Source of the DNA: Clostridia bacterium | GTDB lineage: Bacteria > Bacillota > Clostridia > Oscillospirales > Acutalibacteraceae | NCBI GenBank assembly: GCA_017430145.1 | Contig: JAFRNP010000110.1 | Location: forward strand, 1 to 35,768 | Reading direction: 5' to 3' | DNA: 35,768 nucleotides | Shown: one piece after another, positions 9,575 through 17,375 of the stretch | Layout of the letters: each line of letters starts with the position of its first letter | Position numbering within the stretch: the stretch's first letter is position 1 | Translations under genes and position numbers: made by a program | The notes under the pieces: model-generated | Database searches by the model: none | What the model was told of the DNA's origin: nothing | What the model saw: only the letters and a program-made list of their open reading frames with translations

Positions 9575-10122
9575 TCTGATTCCTCCTTATGTGTCTCATG
9601 TGAGGGGCCCACGTCCAGTTTTTTGAGATAGGCTTCCTCCAGCTTTCTGAGCCTGCGGTAGTGCCCTGCGAACAGGACTTCCCGCTTACGGTATCTGACC
9701 AGCACGGAGATGCAGCCGGCGCCGTTCGCGCCGCGGATGTCGGTAAAAAGCTGGTCGCCGATCATGGCAAGTTCCCCAGGCTTTACACCGCAGCGTGCGG
9801 CTGCTCTCAGAAAACCGGATTTCTCCGGCTTGTTTGCGTCGTAATAATAGGGGAGCCCTCCAAGTTGTTTCGCTATGCGCCTTGCGCGCAGGTAATACGT
9901 GTTTGACAAAATCACAACGCCGAAGCCGGCCTGCCGGATCTGCCCGACCCAGGCGGGGACGTCCTCAAAGATCCGCAGGGTCGAATCGTAGGCCAGCGTA
10001 TTGTCGATATCGAGTGCAACGGCCTTTGCCCCCATGGCTTTCAGCGCCGCGGGGGTGATGTCGCTGATCTTATCGTAGATGTACTGAGGTTTCAGATCGT
10101 CTCCGAATTCTTTGTTTCCCAT
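9571..10122 (-). CDS. YqeG-family HAD IIIA phosphatase
   Basis: A 183-residue HAD-superfamily protein with the motif I sequence DIDNTLAY (D38 and D40), motif II VVILSNT, and the motif III/IV region KPEKSGFL and GELAMIGDQLFTDI. This combination fits the YqeG group of uncharacterised bacterial phosphatases. The substrate is unknown. The start at 10122 has AAAGGA upstream. It is 4-nt coupled to the M24 peptidase and lies behind the rpsU terminator. It may be reached by read-through from rpsU or have its own promoter, which I could not identify. Confidence 0.88.
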   Translation of the reverse strand: MGNKEFGDDLKPQYIYDKISDITPAALKAMGAKAVALDIDNTLAYDSTLRIFEDVPAWVGQIRQAGFGVVILSNTYYLRARRIAKQLGGLPYYYDANKPEKSGFLRAAARCGVKPGELAMIGDQLFTDIRGANGAGCISVLVRYRKREVLFAGHYRRLRKLEEAYLKKLDVGPSHETHKEESE

Positions 10123-10161
10123 ACTCTGGCGGTCCTTTACGTTCCGGTTTGGTTCTGTCCG

Positions 10162-10195
10162 AAAAAAACAGGCGGATCTTATTCAGACCCACCTG
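10162..10195 (-). terminator. Intrinsic terminator after rpsU
   Basis: Minus-strand stem of 11 bp (10185-10195 with 10169-10179, two G-U pairs) with a 5-nt loop, followed by T7 (complement 10162-10168). It begins 23 nt after the rpsU stop codon. Confidence 0.9.
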
Positions 10196-10217
10196 CAGTT
10201 TTGAACGGTACAAGTCA

Positions 10218-10394
10218 TTATTTGTACTTGCGTTTGCGAGCAGCTTCAGATTTCTTCTTTCTCTTCACAGAGGGCTTCTCGTAATGCTCTCTTTTACGAA
10301 CTTCCTGAATCACGCCTTCGCGCGAAGTCTGGCGCTTGAAACGTCTGAGTGCGCTGTCAAGCGATTCGTTCTCTTTAACTTTAACCTGGCTCAT
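10218..10394 (-). CDS. rpsU: 30S ribosomal protein S21
   Basis: A 58-residue ribosomal protein that binds near the 3' end of 16S rRNA and helps initiation. The translation begins [19 protein letters not shown] and continues [20 protein letters not shown] and a very basic tail [15 protein letters not shown], the standard S21 sequence. The ATG at 10394 is preceded by GGAGGG. It is flanked by its own strong promoter and terminator, so it forms a monocistronic unit with possible read-through into yqeG. Confidence 0.97.
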   Translation of the reverse strand: MSQVKVKENESLDSALRRFKRQTSREGVIQEVRKREHYEKPSVKRKKKSEAARKRKYK

Positions 10395-10447
10395 CTATAT
10401 TCCCTCCCTCCGCGTGTGCGTGGGTCAATTTCACTTTGACATTTGAC

Positions 10448-10476
10448 ATTATACAACAGGAAAGCGATGCTGTCAA
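10448..10476 (-). promoter_or_regulatory. Strong sigma-A promoter of rpsU
   Basis: Minus strand: TTGACA (10471-10476), exactly 17 bp, TATAAT (10448-10453), both hexamers perfect consensus. The start would be near 10441, giving a 47-nt leader. Confidence 0.92.
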
Positions 10477-10635
10477 TAATTTTTCGTGCTTTTTCAAATT
10501 TTTTTGCTTTTAAACAAAAGTCGCCATAAAAAGCTTTTTGTTTTTGGAAAATGAACGAATAACGGAAAAAAGGACTTTCCTTTTTTTTGTATGTATGATA
10601 AAATAAAATAGAAATATGAAATCGAGGGAGACGTT

Positions 10636-12120
10636 ATGAAAAAACTGGTCGGATTGCTTCTTTCGTTTTGTTTGCTCGTTTGCATGATCCCGGTTTGCAC
10701 CGGAACTGCCGCTGCGTCGGAGGCTGTCCGGCAGCCGTACCCGCTGGTTATCATCCGGGGGATGGACTTTATGCGCGGGCTGAAGTATAACGCGGGAACG
10801 CCGGAGGAGGCGGACGCGCACTTTGCGTTCTCCTTAAAGGATTTCCTGTCCTTTACCGGAAAGGCGGCAAAGGGAATGGCGGAAAACGGCAAGGCGGGCT
10901 TTACGGATGCGCTGTTCGACTACGCGTATTCGCTGTTCGCGGTCTACGCCTGCGACGGCAACGGCGACTCGCTGGACCCGTCGGTCTCCGCCGTGACGTA
11001 CGACCGGGCAGTCTCCGAATACGACAGCTTCTGGGACTACCGCACCAACCGGGAGGAGGGGCTTTTACAGTCCGCCATGAACCGGTACGGCGCAGAAAAC
11101 GTATACTTTTTCAAGTATGACTGGCGGCTGGACGCCGCATATAACGCCGAACGGCTGCACACCGTGATCGAGAACGCCTGCGCCGACCACGGGACGGACA
11201 AGGTGGATTTGGTGTGCTGCAGCATGGGCGGTCTCGTATCGCTTGCCTATCTCGGGATCTACGGCAGCGGCCGTATCGATTCGCTGGTGGCGGATTCCTC
11301 CGCCATGTACGGCAGCGACGTGGCGACCGAGCTGCTGACAGGGCAGATCAGCTTTGCGCCGGACGCCGTGTACCGGTATCTTGCTTCCCACGCCGGGGCG
11401 GCGGCGCCGCTGGTATGGTTGCTTTATAAGCTCGGCGTCATAAAAGGGATCTGCAATTTTCTGAACACGTTCAAAGCCAACTACGAAAAAGAGATCTACG
11501 ACCGCGTCCTCACGCCCGTGTTCGGTACGATGCCGGCGATCTGGGAACTGGTGGACCCCGACGTCTATGCGGATGCGAAGGCGTATATCTTCGGGGACGG
11601 GACAGATGCCTATGCCGGGCTTCTGGAAAAGACCGACCGGATCCAGCAGGACGTGATCTCTCAGCGTGAGTCTATCCTGGACGGCGCCATGGCGAACGGT
11701 ATGAAGTTTGCGGCGATCGCCGGGTACGACACGCCCAACGCGCCGGCGTATCCGGGCGGCAGCCTGCAGGGCGACGGCATTCTGGAGACCCGCTGCATGT
11801 CTTTCGGCGCCACGGTCTCCGAGGTCGGCGGCAAGCTGACGGACGAACAGCTCACAGGCGACGCCAGGTATATCTCTGCGGATCACTGCATCAACGCCAA
11901 TACCGCCCTTTACAAGGAGTACACATGGTTTGTCAAGGATTCCGAGCACGTGGGCTGTATGTACAATTCCGAGTATACGATGCTGATCTTTGCGATCCTG
12001 GAGGCGGAGATCCAGCCGACCGTCGACAGCTGGGAAAAGTACCCCCAGTTCCTGCAGGCGGATGCCAGGGAGAACCTGACCCCGGTGACCGACGCGCCGG
12101 GAAAATGGGACCGGAAATAA
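10636..12120 (+). CDS. Secreted LCAT-like alpha/beta hydrolase (lipase/acyltransferase)
   Basis: A 494-residue exported protein. The signal peptide covers residues 1-27 (MKKLVGLLLSFCLLVCMIPV, then a TGTAAAS cleavage region). The mature part has YPLVIIRGMDF, the first strand of an alpha/beta hydrolase, and the nucleophile elbow CCSMGGL with Ser196. The flanking sequence, NAERLHTVIENAC before the elbow, resembles lecithin:cholesterol acyltransferase-type lipases. The acid and base are likely in the C-terminal third (SADHCINANTAL and KDSEHVGCM). The substrate is unknown; an extracellular lipid or ester is a reasonable inference. No anchor is seen, so it is probably released. GAGGGAG precedes the ATG. 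A promoter is not clear: the upstream region is A/T-rich with only weak hexamers. Confidence 0.8.
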   Translation: MKKLVGLLLSFCLLVCMIPVCTGTAAASEAVRQPYPLVIIRGMDFMRGLKYNAGTPEEADAHFAFSLKDFLSFTGKAAKGMAENGKAGFTDALFDYAYSLFAVYACDGNGDSLDPSVSAVTYDRAVSEYDSFWDYRTNREEGLLQSAMNRYGAENVYFFKYDWRLDAAYNAERLHTVIENACADHGTDKVDLVCCSMGGLVSLAYLGIYGSGRIDSLVADSSAMYGSDVATELLTGQISFAPDAVYRYLASHAGAAAPLVWLLYKLGVIKGICNFLNTFKANYEKEIYDRVLTPVFGTMPAIWELVDPDVYADAKAYIFGDGTDAYAGLLEKTDRIQQDVISQRESILDGAMANGMKFAAIAGYDTPNAPAYPGGSLQGDGILETRCMSFGATVSEVGGKLTDEQLTGDARYISADHCINANTALYKEYTWFVKDSEHVGCMYNSEYTMLIFAILEAEIQPTVDSWEKYPQFLQADARENLTPVTDAPGKWDRK

Positions 12121-12188
12121 AAGAGCAAACGCCGTTTTTCATGTTTATTTGTTGAAACAGCATTTCGCTTGCTTGAAGGAGAGTTTCT

Positions 12189-13466
12189 ATGTCAACCCCT
12201 CTGGCGGACCGGATCCGCCCGAAAACACTGGAGGAGATCGCCGGGCAGCGGCACCTGTTCGCGCCGGGCGCGGTCCTGCGGAATATCATTGAATCCGGCA
12301 GGATCCCGAACCTGATCTTTTACGGTCCCTCGGGGACCGGGAAGACGACGGTGGCGCGGATCATCGCCAACGCGACGAACAAGCGCCTGCACATCCTTAA
12401 CGGGACCTCCGCGTCGCTGGAGGACGTCAGGAACGTGATCTCCGAGATCAATACCATCGCTGCGCCCAACGGCGTGCTGCTGTACCTGGATGAGATCCAG
12501 TATTTCAATAAAAAACAGCAGCAGTCGCTGCTGCAGTATATCGAAAACGGCGATATCACGCTGATCGCTTCCACGACGGAGAACCCGTATTTCTATATAT
12601 ATTCCGCCGTTCTGAGCCGTTCGACGGTGTTTGAGTTCAAGGCCGTATCCCCTGCCGACGCCGTTCCCGGCATCGAACGGGCGTTCCGGTATCTGGGCGA
12701 GGAGCTTCCGGAGCCGCTCTTGCCGGAGGAGGGGCTGACGGATTTTATCGCGGAAGCCTGCGGCGGCGATATGCGCAAGGCGCTGAACATCTGCGAGCTG
12801 TGCGCCTACGGCGCGCCGCGCCCGCCGGAAGGGGAGCCGCGAAGGCTGACCCTGGAGGCGGCAAAGGCGATCACCGCCCGTACCGGTATGCACTACGACC
12901 GGCAGGGCGATGAATACTACGATATGCTCTCCGCCTATCAGAAATCCATGCGCGGTTCCGATCCGGACGCCGCGATCCATTATCTTGCCCGGATCCTGGA
13001 GGCAGGCGATCTGGTTTCCGCCTGCCGGCGGCTGATGGTGTGCGCCTGCGAGGACGTGGGGCTTGCGTACCCGATGATCATGCCGATCGTAAAGGCGGCG
13101 GTGGATATCGCCATGCAGGTGGGGCTGCCGGAGGCGCGTATCCCGCTGGCGAATGCGGTGATCACCGTATGCAATGCGCCAAAATCCAACAGCGCGTACA
13201 TGGCGATCAACGAGGCGATGGCGGACGCGCAAAAAGGGCTGGCCGGTCCTGTGCCCCGCCGGCTGCAGAACAAACACTTCGACGGGGAGGACGCCGCCGT
13301 AAAGGGACAGAACTATCTGTATCCCCACGACTATCCTGCTCACTGGGTGCGCCAGCAGTACCTGCCGGACGCGGTAAAAGACAAGGTCTATTACCGGCCC
13401 GGCGATAACAAGAACGAGCAGGCTGCAAAGGCTTATTGGGATCCGATCAAAAAGGACGGAAAATAA
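12189..13466 (+). CDS. rarA: Replication-associated recombination ATPase RarA (MgsA)
   Basis: A 425-residue AAA+ ATPase related to clamp-loader subunits that acts at stalled replication forks. Walker A is GPSGTGKTT (46-54), Walker B LLYLDEIQ (97-104) and sensor 1 STTENP (128-133), followed by the SRSTVFEF segment. The C-terminal tetramerisation region contains the RarA signature DAAIHYLARILEAGD and the DVGLAYP, YLYPHDYP and YYRPGDN runs. The length is normal. The start is preceded by AAGGAGAG. It lies 68 bp after the hydrolase gene on the same strand, with no strong terminator between them. Confidence 0.96.
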   Translation: MSTPLADRIRPKTLEEIAGQRHLFAPGAVLRNIIESGRIPNLIFYGPSGTGKTTVARIIANATNKRLHILNGTSASLEDVRNVISEINTIAAPNGVLLYLDEIQYFNKKQQQSLLQYIENGDITLIASTTENPYFYIYSAVLSRSTVFEFKAVSPADAVPGIERAFRYLGEELPEPLLPEEGLTDFIAEACGGDMRKALNICELCAYGAPRPPEGEPRRLTLEAAKAITARTGMHYDRQGDEYYDMLSAYQKSMRGSDPDAAIHYLARILEAGDLVSACRRLMVCACEDVGLAYPMIMPIVKAAVDIAMQVGLPEARIPLANAVITVCNAPKSNSAYMAINEAMADAQKGLAGPVPRRLQNKHFDGEDAAVKGQNYLYPHDYPAHWVRQQYLPDAVKDKVYYRPGDNKNEQAAKAYWDPIKKDGK

Positions 13467-13505
13467 CCTTTGTACCCGGTGTCCTGACAACAGAAAAAGC
13501 GACGA

Positions 13506-13550
13506 AAAAGGGATACGACCGAAACAATGGCCGTATCCCCTTGGTTTTTT
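13506..13550. terminator. Bidirectional intrinsic terminator after rarA
   Basis: GGGATACG (13510-13517) pairs with CGTATCCC (13532-13539), with additional CC/GG pairs inside. T6 follows on the plus strand and an A5 run precedes it, so it can serve rarA and the convergent repeat-protein gene. Confidence 0.85.
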
Positions 13551-13578
13551 CTTGCGTCGATGGATGATCTGTTTTCAA

Positions 13579-14079
13579 TCAGTCGCCGGTCTTTGCATTG
13601 GAGGGCACGCTGGAACTGCTGGTGCCGCTGGAGCTGCTGGAGGTCGGCGTCGTGCTGCTCTTGGATTCGCCGCTGCCGCCGCTGAACAGGCTGGTGATCT
13701 TGCTGATGTCAAAACCGCCGCTGAACAGGTCCGTGATCTTGCTGAAATCAAAACCGCCGAGCATATCGGTAATCTTGCTGAGATCAAAGCCGCCGAGCAT
13801 ATCGGTGATGGAACTGAGATCAAAGCCGCCGAGCATGTCGGTAATGGAGCTGAGATCAAAGCCGCCGAGCATATCGGTGATGGAGCTGAGGTCAAAACTG
13901 TCAAGCAGACCGGTCTGCTGATAGCTGCCTGCCTGCAGCGCATCTTTGCTGATCTCCGCGTTAACCTGTACGAGTCCTGCATCATCTGCCGTCTTGGTGT
14001 GGAAAACGACTGCCGAGAGGGACAGCGTCATCGAAAACGCAAGGACACAGGCGATGGCCGCAGCCAGAATTTTTTTCAT
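13579..14079 (-). CDS. Secreted protein of tandem 12-residue repeats ending in a TGD motif
   Basis: A 166-residue exported protein I do not recognise. The start MKKILAAAIACVLAFSMTLS (ATG at 14079, AAGGATGG upstream) gives a typical signal peptide; an in-frame ATG four codons earlier overlaps the ribosome site. After about 40 further residues come six tandem repeats of the type FDLSSITDMLGG, the first three identical. The last two are 13 residues long with LFSGG instead of MLGG. A Ser/Thr-rich tail follows, and the protein ends exactly at PSNAKTGD. That ending resembles the NPxTGD wall-sorting motif of the cohesin-like proteins at 33-35 kb, but the hydrophobic helix and basic tail are absent. 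It is monocistronic, with its own promoter and terminator. Confidence 0.75.
   Translation of the reverse strand: MKKILAAAIACVLAFSMTLSLSAVVFHTKTADDAGLVQVNAEISKDALQAGSYQQTGLLDSFDLSSITDMLGGFDLSSITDMLGGFDLSSITDMLGGFDLSKITDMLGGFDFSKITDLFSGGFDISKITSLFSGGSGESKSSTTPTSSSSSGTSSSSVPSNAKTGD
13676..13897. repeat. Six-unit coding tandem repeat (2 x 39 bp, 4 x 36 bp)
   Basis: Four 36-bp units (13754-13897) differ at only a few positions. They are preceded by two 39-bp units (13676-13753). Together they encode the FDLSxITDMLGG repeats. High DNA identity in the 36-bp units points to recent expansion. Confidence 0.93.
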
Positions 14080-14127
14080 AATTGAATCCATCCTTTCTGA
14101 AAACAGAAATATCCTAATACATATTAA

Positions 14128-14156
14128 ACTATACTACAAATCGATTATGAAGTCAA
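14128..14156 (-). promoter_or_regulatory. Sigma-A promoter of the repeat-protein gene
   Basis: Minus strand: TTGACT (14151-14156), 17 bp, TATAGT (14128-14133), 48 bp before the ATG at 14079. Confidence 0.82.
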
Positions 14157-14198
14157 TACCAATTTATAAAAAAACCGAATTTACAACATTTTCCGATC

Positions 14199-16622
14199 TC
14201 AGTAAGTGAAAGGCTCCGTCAGGAACACGTCCTCAAGCGAAGAAGAACCGTCCAGGATCGCCTGGATCTTCTCCGGCAGGGTGACGCTGTTCTTTTCCAG
14301 AATATCATCCACATCCTTGACCGACTGGGAAAGCAGCTCTTTATCCTCCTTGGAAGGGGAGGTGTAGAATTTGCCGAGCAGCTTGAGATAGCAGACGTTG
14401 GACATGGTCGGCGTGTTCTTGAAGCTTTCGCTTGCATATTTGAGCGCCGTCGGATAGTCCTTCTTCAGCAGGGCGCAAAGGGCTGCTTCATCCGCGCTGT
14501 TTGAATAGGTCGCAGAAAGCTCGACGCCCTTTTCAGCGGCAGCAAGCGCACCGTCCAGATCGTTGTTTGTCCGCAGGATCAGCGCAAGCGCGCAGTTGGC
14601 GCTGTCGTCCGCCACGTTGATCGCAAGGATCTCATCTGCGATCTTCTTTGCATCGTCATACCGGCCGCGCTGGATGTAGCTTTGCAGGAGGTTCCGGTCG
14701 CAGATCAGCGGGTGGTCTTTCAGGGCGGCGCAGGCTCTCTCCAGCGCCTCGTAGCCCGCGTCTTCCTGTTCCGTGAAATTGTACGCCAGGAAGGTGTAAT
14801 AGTCGACCATGGCGATCAGAAGTTTGGACGCGTCGTCGGTACGCAGGGCGTCGAGGGCGGTGAGCACCTCGTCTTTATTGATCTGGGTGCCGTAGTAATA
14901 GTAGTTCGCGTAGAACGGATAGAAGACCTCGTCGACGGTGTTCATGGCTTCGTAGATCTCGTTAAAGTCGCCGAGGACCGCCGCGTTATTCACGTCCGCC
15001 TTTTTACCGGTGCCGTCTTCCGTCTCGTCTTCAGCCGCATCGTCGGCCGCGTCGTCGGTCAGATAGGTGTCGGCGATCGTTTTTGCGCTCTGCAGGTCGC
15101 CCAGCTCATAGAACAGGGCAAAGGTCTCCTTGTAAAGCTCCGAACAGTCCAGCCCCAGCTCTTCCGTTGCGCTGGTGGCGGTGGAAAAGCGGCCGGACGC
15201 CTTGGTCAGGTTCTTTTCCGCTTTTGCTTCCATGCCTTCGGCAATGGTCTGAACGATCAGGGCGACGCACTTTTTCGCTTCGGCGGGAAGCGATCCGCTG
15301 ATGCTTTTTTCAATGGAGGCTTCGTCGGTCTTTTTGGAAGAATACGCGCTTTCAGCCAGAGAATATACGTCGATATCCGACTGCGCAATGGCGTCCAGCC
15401 CGCTGATAACGGCCTGCATCTCGGCGTTCGGCGAGTAGTTTTCGTCGCTGGAAAGGAAGTTGGAGATCAGCATTTTGGCTTCGTAGCCGAAACCGTTGCT
15501 GTACAGTTTCTGTGTGATCGTTTCAAACAGCCCGGTGGCGTTCGCACCGAGGGTCTGGAACGCACGCGCCGCTTCGATGTAGCTGACGTACGCGTTTTTG
15601 AGGCCTTCCTTGTCGGTCGCTGCGTTTTCTGCGGCAATGCCGTTTGCAAGCGTCGTCAGCGCATCCATCACCCCGTCGTGGATGATGTCGGGGATGTCGA
15701 GCTGTTTTGCGGCGCTCTCTGCCTTGAAGCTTTCGGCGGTGGCGGCGCCGCCGACAGATGCGGCGACCACTTCAAAAGCGCTGTCGGCGACGGCGTCGAT
15801 CTTGTCGCTGACCTCAAGGAAGGACTTGAAGTCCTTGTTCTTGGGATTGGCGATCATCTCTTCCGACATGTTTGCCTGCATATAGCTGTAGGCTGTGGTA
15901 TACCCCTGGGTCTTGCTGGTCAGCACCACGATGTTTTCAAGCAGATCCTGTCTGAGGAACCGGATCAGGGACTCTTCATCGCAGTTTGCCAGCGCCTCCG
16001 TATAGGCTTCCAGCTTTGCGTCGTCGTCTTTTGCCTTCAGCTTCGCTGTCGTATAGGCGCCTGCGAACTCGGCAAAGGAGGGCGTCGTCATGGAAATGAC
16101 GGTATACGCGCCGAGGATCAGGATCAGCAGAAGAGCGATGAAAACCGAAAGGACCACGATCCAGGTTTTGGAGCGCCGTTTTTTCTTCGGGGGCTCGTCT
16201 TCCTCTTCGTCGTCTCCGATCGTGCGGTAGTCTGCGTCTGCCTCTTCCTCTTCGTCGCCGTCGGCGGCGGAGTCGTCCAGATCCTGGATCTCCGGCTCTT
16301 CGCCGTCGTCCGTGCCGTCTGCAGGGGCGGCGTCCGCAGCCTCTTCCCCGGCGGCGTCCTCTGCCTCTTCGGCGGCGTTTGCTGCGGCGCCGTCGGCGGG
16401 GGAGGCCTCCTCTTTGCCGTCGGCGGGCGTTTCATTGCCCTCTTTTTCGGCGTCAGCGGCGTTGGCGGCCTTTGCGCGCGCCTTATCAAGCTCCCTTTGG
16501 AACGCGCTGCGCAGCTTTTCAAGCTCTATTTCGTCTGCATCTTCCTGCACGGCGGGGGCGGGCGTCTCTTCTGCAGGCGTATCGTCGGATCCGTTCACAA
16601 GTTTTTTTTCTTGTTCGTCCAT
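14199..16622 (-). CDS. Large single-pass membrane protein with TPR-like extracellular part
   Basis: An 807-residue protein without a family name that I can give. Residues 1-145 are cytoplasmic by the positive-inside rule and extremely rich in Glu, Asp and Ala. A KKKRRSK patch (147-152) precedes one membrane helix (about 154-176). The remaining 630 residues are outside and mostly helical, with Ala/Tyr/Leu-rich pairs of helices. The C-terminal third (RGRYDDAKKIADEILAIN, NDLDGALAAAEKGVELSA and LKKDYPTALKYASESF) looks like tetratricopeptide repeats. A second acidic insertion lies near residue 530. It could be a scaffold for envelope enzymes; that is inference. ACGGAGGA precedes the ATG. Its own promoter lies upstream and no clear hairpin terminator was found. 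Confidence 0.8.
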   Translation of the reverse strand: MDEQEKKLVNGSDDTPAEETPAPAVQEDADEIELEKLRSAFQRELDKARAKAANAADAEKEGNETPADGKEEASPADGAAANAAEEAEDAAGEEAADAAPADGTDDGEEPEIQDLDDSAADGDEEEEADADYRTIGDDEEEDEPPKKKRRSKTWIVVLSVFIALLLILILGAYTVISMTTPSFAEFAGAYTTAKLKAKDDDAKLEAYTEALANCDEESLIRFLRQDLLENIVVLTSKTQGYTTAYSYMQANMSEEMIANPKNKDFKSFLEVSDKIDAVADSAFEVVAASVGGAATAESFKAESAAKQLDIPDIIHDGVMDALTTLANGIAAENAATDKEGLKNAYVSYIEAARAFQTLGANATGLFETITQKLYSNGFGYEAKMLISNFLSSDENYSPNAEMQAVISGLDAIAQSDIDVYSLAESAYSSKKTDEASIEKSISGSLPAEAKKCVALIVQTIAEGMEAKAEKNLTKASGRFSTATSATEELGLDCSELYKETFALFYELGDLQSAKTIADTYLTDDAADDAAEDETEDGTGKKADVNNAAVLGDFNEIYEAMNTVDEVFYPFYANYYYYGTQINKDEVLTALDALRTDDASKLLIAMVDYYTFLAYNFTEQEDAGYEALERACAALKDHPLICDRNLLQSYIQRGRYDDAKKIADEILAINVADDSANCALALILRTNNDLDGALAAAEKGVELSATYSNSADEAALCALLKKDYPTALKYASESFKNTPTMSNVCYLKLLGKFYTSPSKEDKELLSQSVKDVDDILEKNSVTLPEKIQAILDGSSSLEDVFLTEPFTY

Positions 16623-16651
16623 CGTAGTTCCTCCGTAATCATACTTTTACT

Positions 16652-16680
16652 ATCATAACAAATCTTATAAAGGATTGCAA
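16652..16680 (-). promoter_or_regulatory. Sigma-A promoter of the TPR-like membrane protein
   Basis: Minus strand: TTGCAA (16675-16680), 17 bp, TATGAT (16652-16657), about 30 bp before the start codon at 16622. It lies in the AT-rich gap after thiN. Confidence 0.75.
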
Positions 16681-16715
16681 TATCTTTTTTTATTTTTATG
16701 GGGCGGATAAAAAAA

Positions 16716-17333
16716 CTATGCGTTTTCCCACATGACCAGCAGCGTGCCGCTCCCGACGCGTACATGCGCCGGGAGCCCGATGAATTCGTTGCTGACGGCC
16801 AGGGCGAACGTATTGGTAAGGCTTCCGTTTTGCAGCGTGTATTTCAGCCCGCTGATTGTCACGTCCCGGCAGACGTCGCTCCATGCCAGCACCGAGACCG
16901 TGCCGCTCTCCCGCGCCGGCAGATCCAGTTCCCCGTCGGTGACTGCCGCTGCGGTGTAATCCGGCCCGAACAGCAGGCAGGGGATCTTTTTCTTGGAAAG
17001 CCTTGCCAGAAGCGACAGGTTTGCCAGCGTATGGTCTTCTCTTCCGCCGCCGGCGCCCAGCAGCCACACGGCGCCGGCGCCGTTTTGCAGCGCAAATTCC
17101 ACGGCGGCGTCGGTATCGGTGACGTCTTTTTCCCTTGGAAGAATACGTACCGGCGCGCCTTCGGGCAGCGCCCCTGTCAAAGAGTCCATATCCCCGATCA
17201 TAAAATCGGGCACAAGACCTGCCGCCTGCATTTTGTTATATCCGCCGTCGGCGGCGATCAGCAGCGCATCTCCGGGAATGGCAGGCAGCTCTTCGGCGTA
17301 AACGCCGGCGCAGAATATCACAGCAGTTCGCAT
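16716..17333 (-). CDS. thiN: Thiamine diphosphokinase
   Basis: A 205-residue enzyme that transfers pyrophosphate from ATP to thiamine, giving the cofactor TPP. The family features are all present: the N-terminal strand with ADGGYNKM, PDFMIGDMDSL (metal and ATP site), ILPREKDVTDTDAA and GAGGGREDHTLANL, then the C-terminal beta domain with GLKYTLQNG and the final SGTLLVMWEN. The ATG at 17333 is supported by the family start. The only good ribosome site, AAGGAG at 17359-17364, lies 25 nt upstream behind a perfect hairpin. It is the last gene of the long minus-strand operon, 42 bp after the HAD gene. Confidence 0.95.
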   Translation of the reverse strand: MRTAVIFCAGVYAEELPAIPGDALLIAADGGYNKMQAAGLVPDFMIGDMDSLTGALPEGAPVRILPREKDVTDTDAAVEFALQNGAGAVWLLGAGGGREDHTLANLSLLARLSKKKIPCLLFGPDYTAAAVTDGELDLPARESGTVSVLAWSDVCRDVTISGLKYTLQNGSLTNTFALAVSNEFIGLPAHVRVGSGTLLVMWENA

Positions 17334-17364
17334 AGGCGGCGGGACGAAACGTCCCTTGCTCCTT
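17334..17364 (-). promoter_or_regulatory. Ribosome site and hairpin that may set spacing for thiN
   Basis: In the mRNA, AAGGAG is followed by 3 nt, then a perfect GGGACG / CGTCCC stem with a 3-nt loop (17341-17355), then 7 nt and the AUG. Unfolded, the spacing is 25 nt; with the hairpin folded, the effective spacing is about 10 nt, which is normal. No start codon at ordinary spacing exists in any frame that would suit this gene. Confidence 0.6.
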
Positions 17365-17375
17365 CCCGTAAATAA

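Noticed and set aside
10562..10590. Small A/T-flanked hairpin GGA-ctt-TCC before the hydrolase gene, resembling a terminator.
   Set aside because: Only three G-C pairs with a 3-nt loop, and no gene reads into it in the plus direction; rpsU reads away from it.
13676..13897. Regular repeats that could be taken for a CRISPR array.
   Set aside because: Units are directly adjacent with no unique spacers and stay in one reading frame with a signal peptide; no cas genes nearby. They are coding repeats.
14682..16658. Open frame of 658 codons on the plus strand opposite the TPR-like gene.
   Set aside because: Its composition mirrors the acidic/alanine-rich minus-strand gene, it has no recognisable domain, and the minus gene has promoter, ribosome site and membrane helix.
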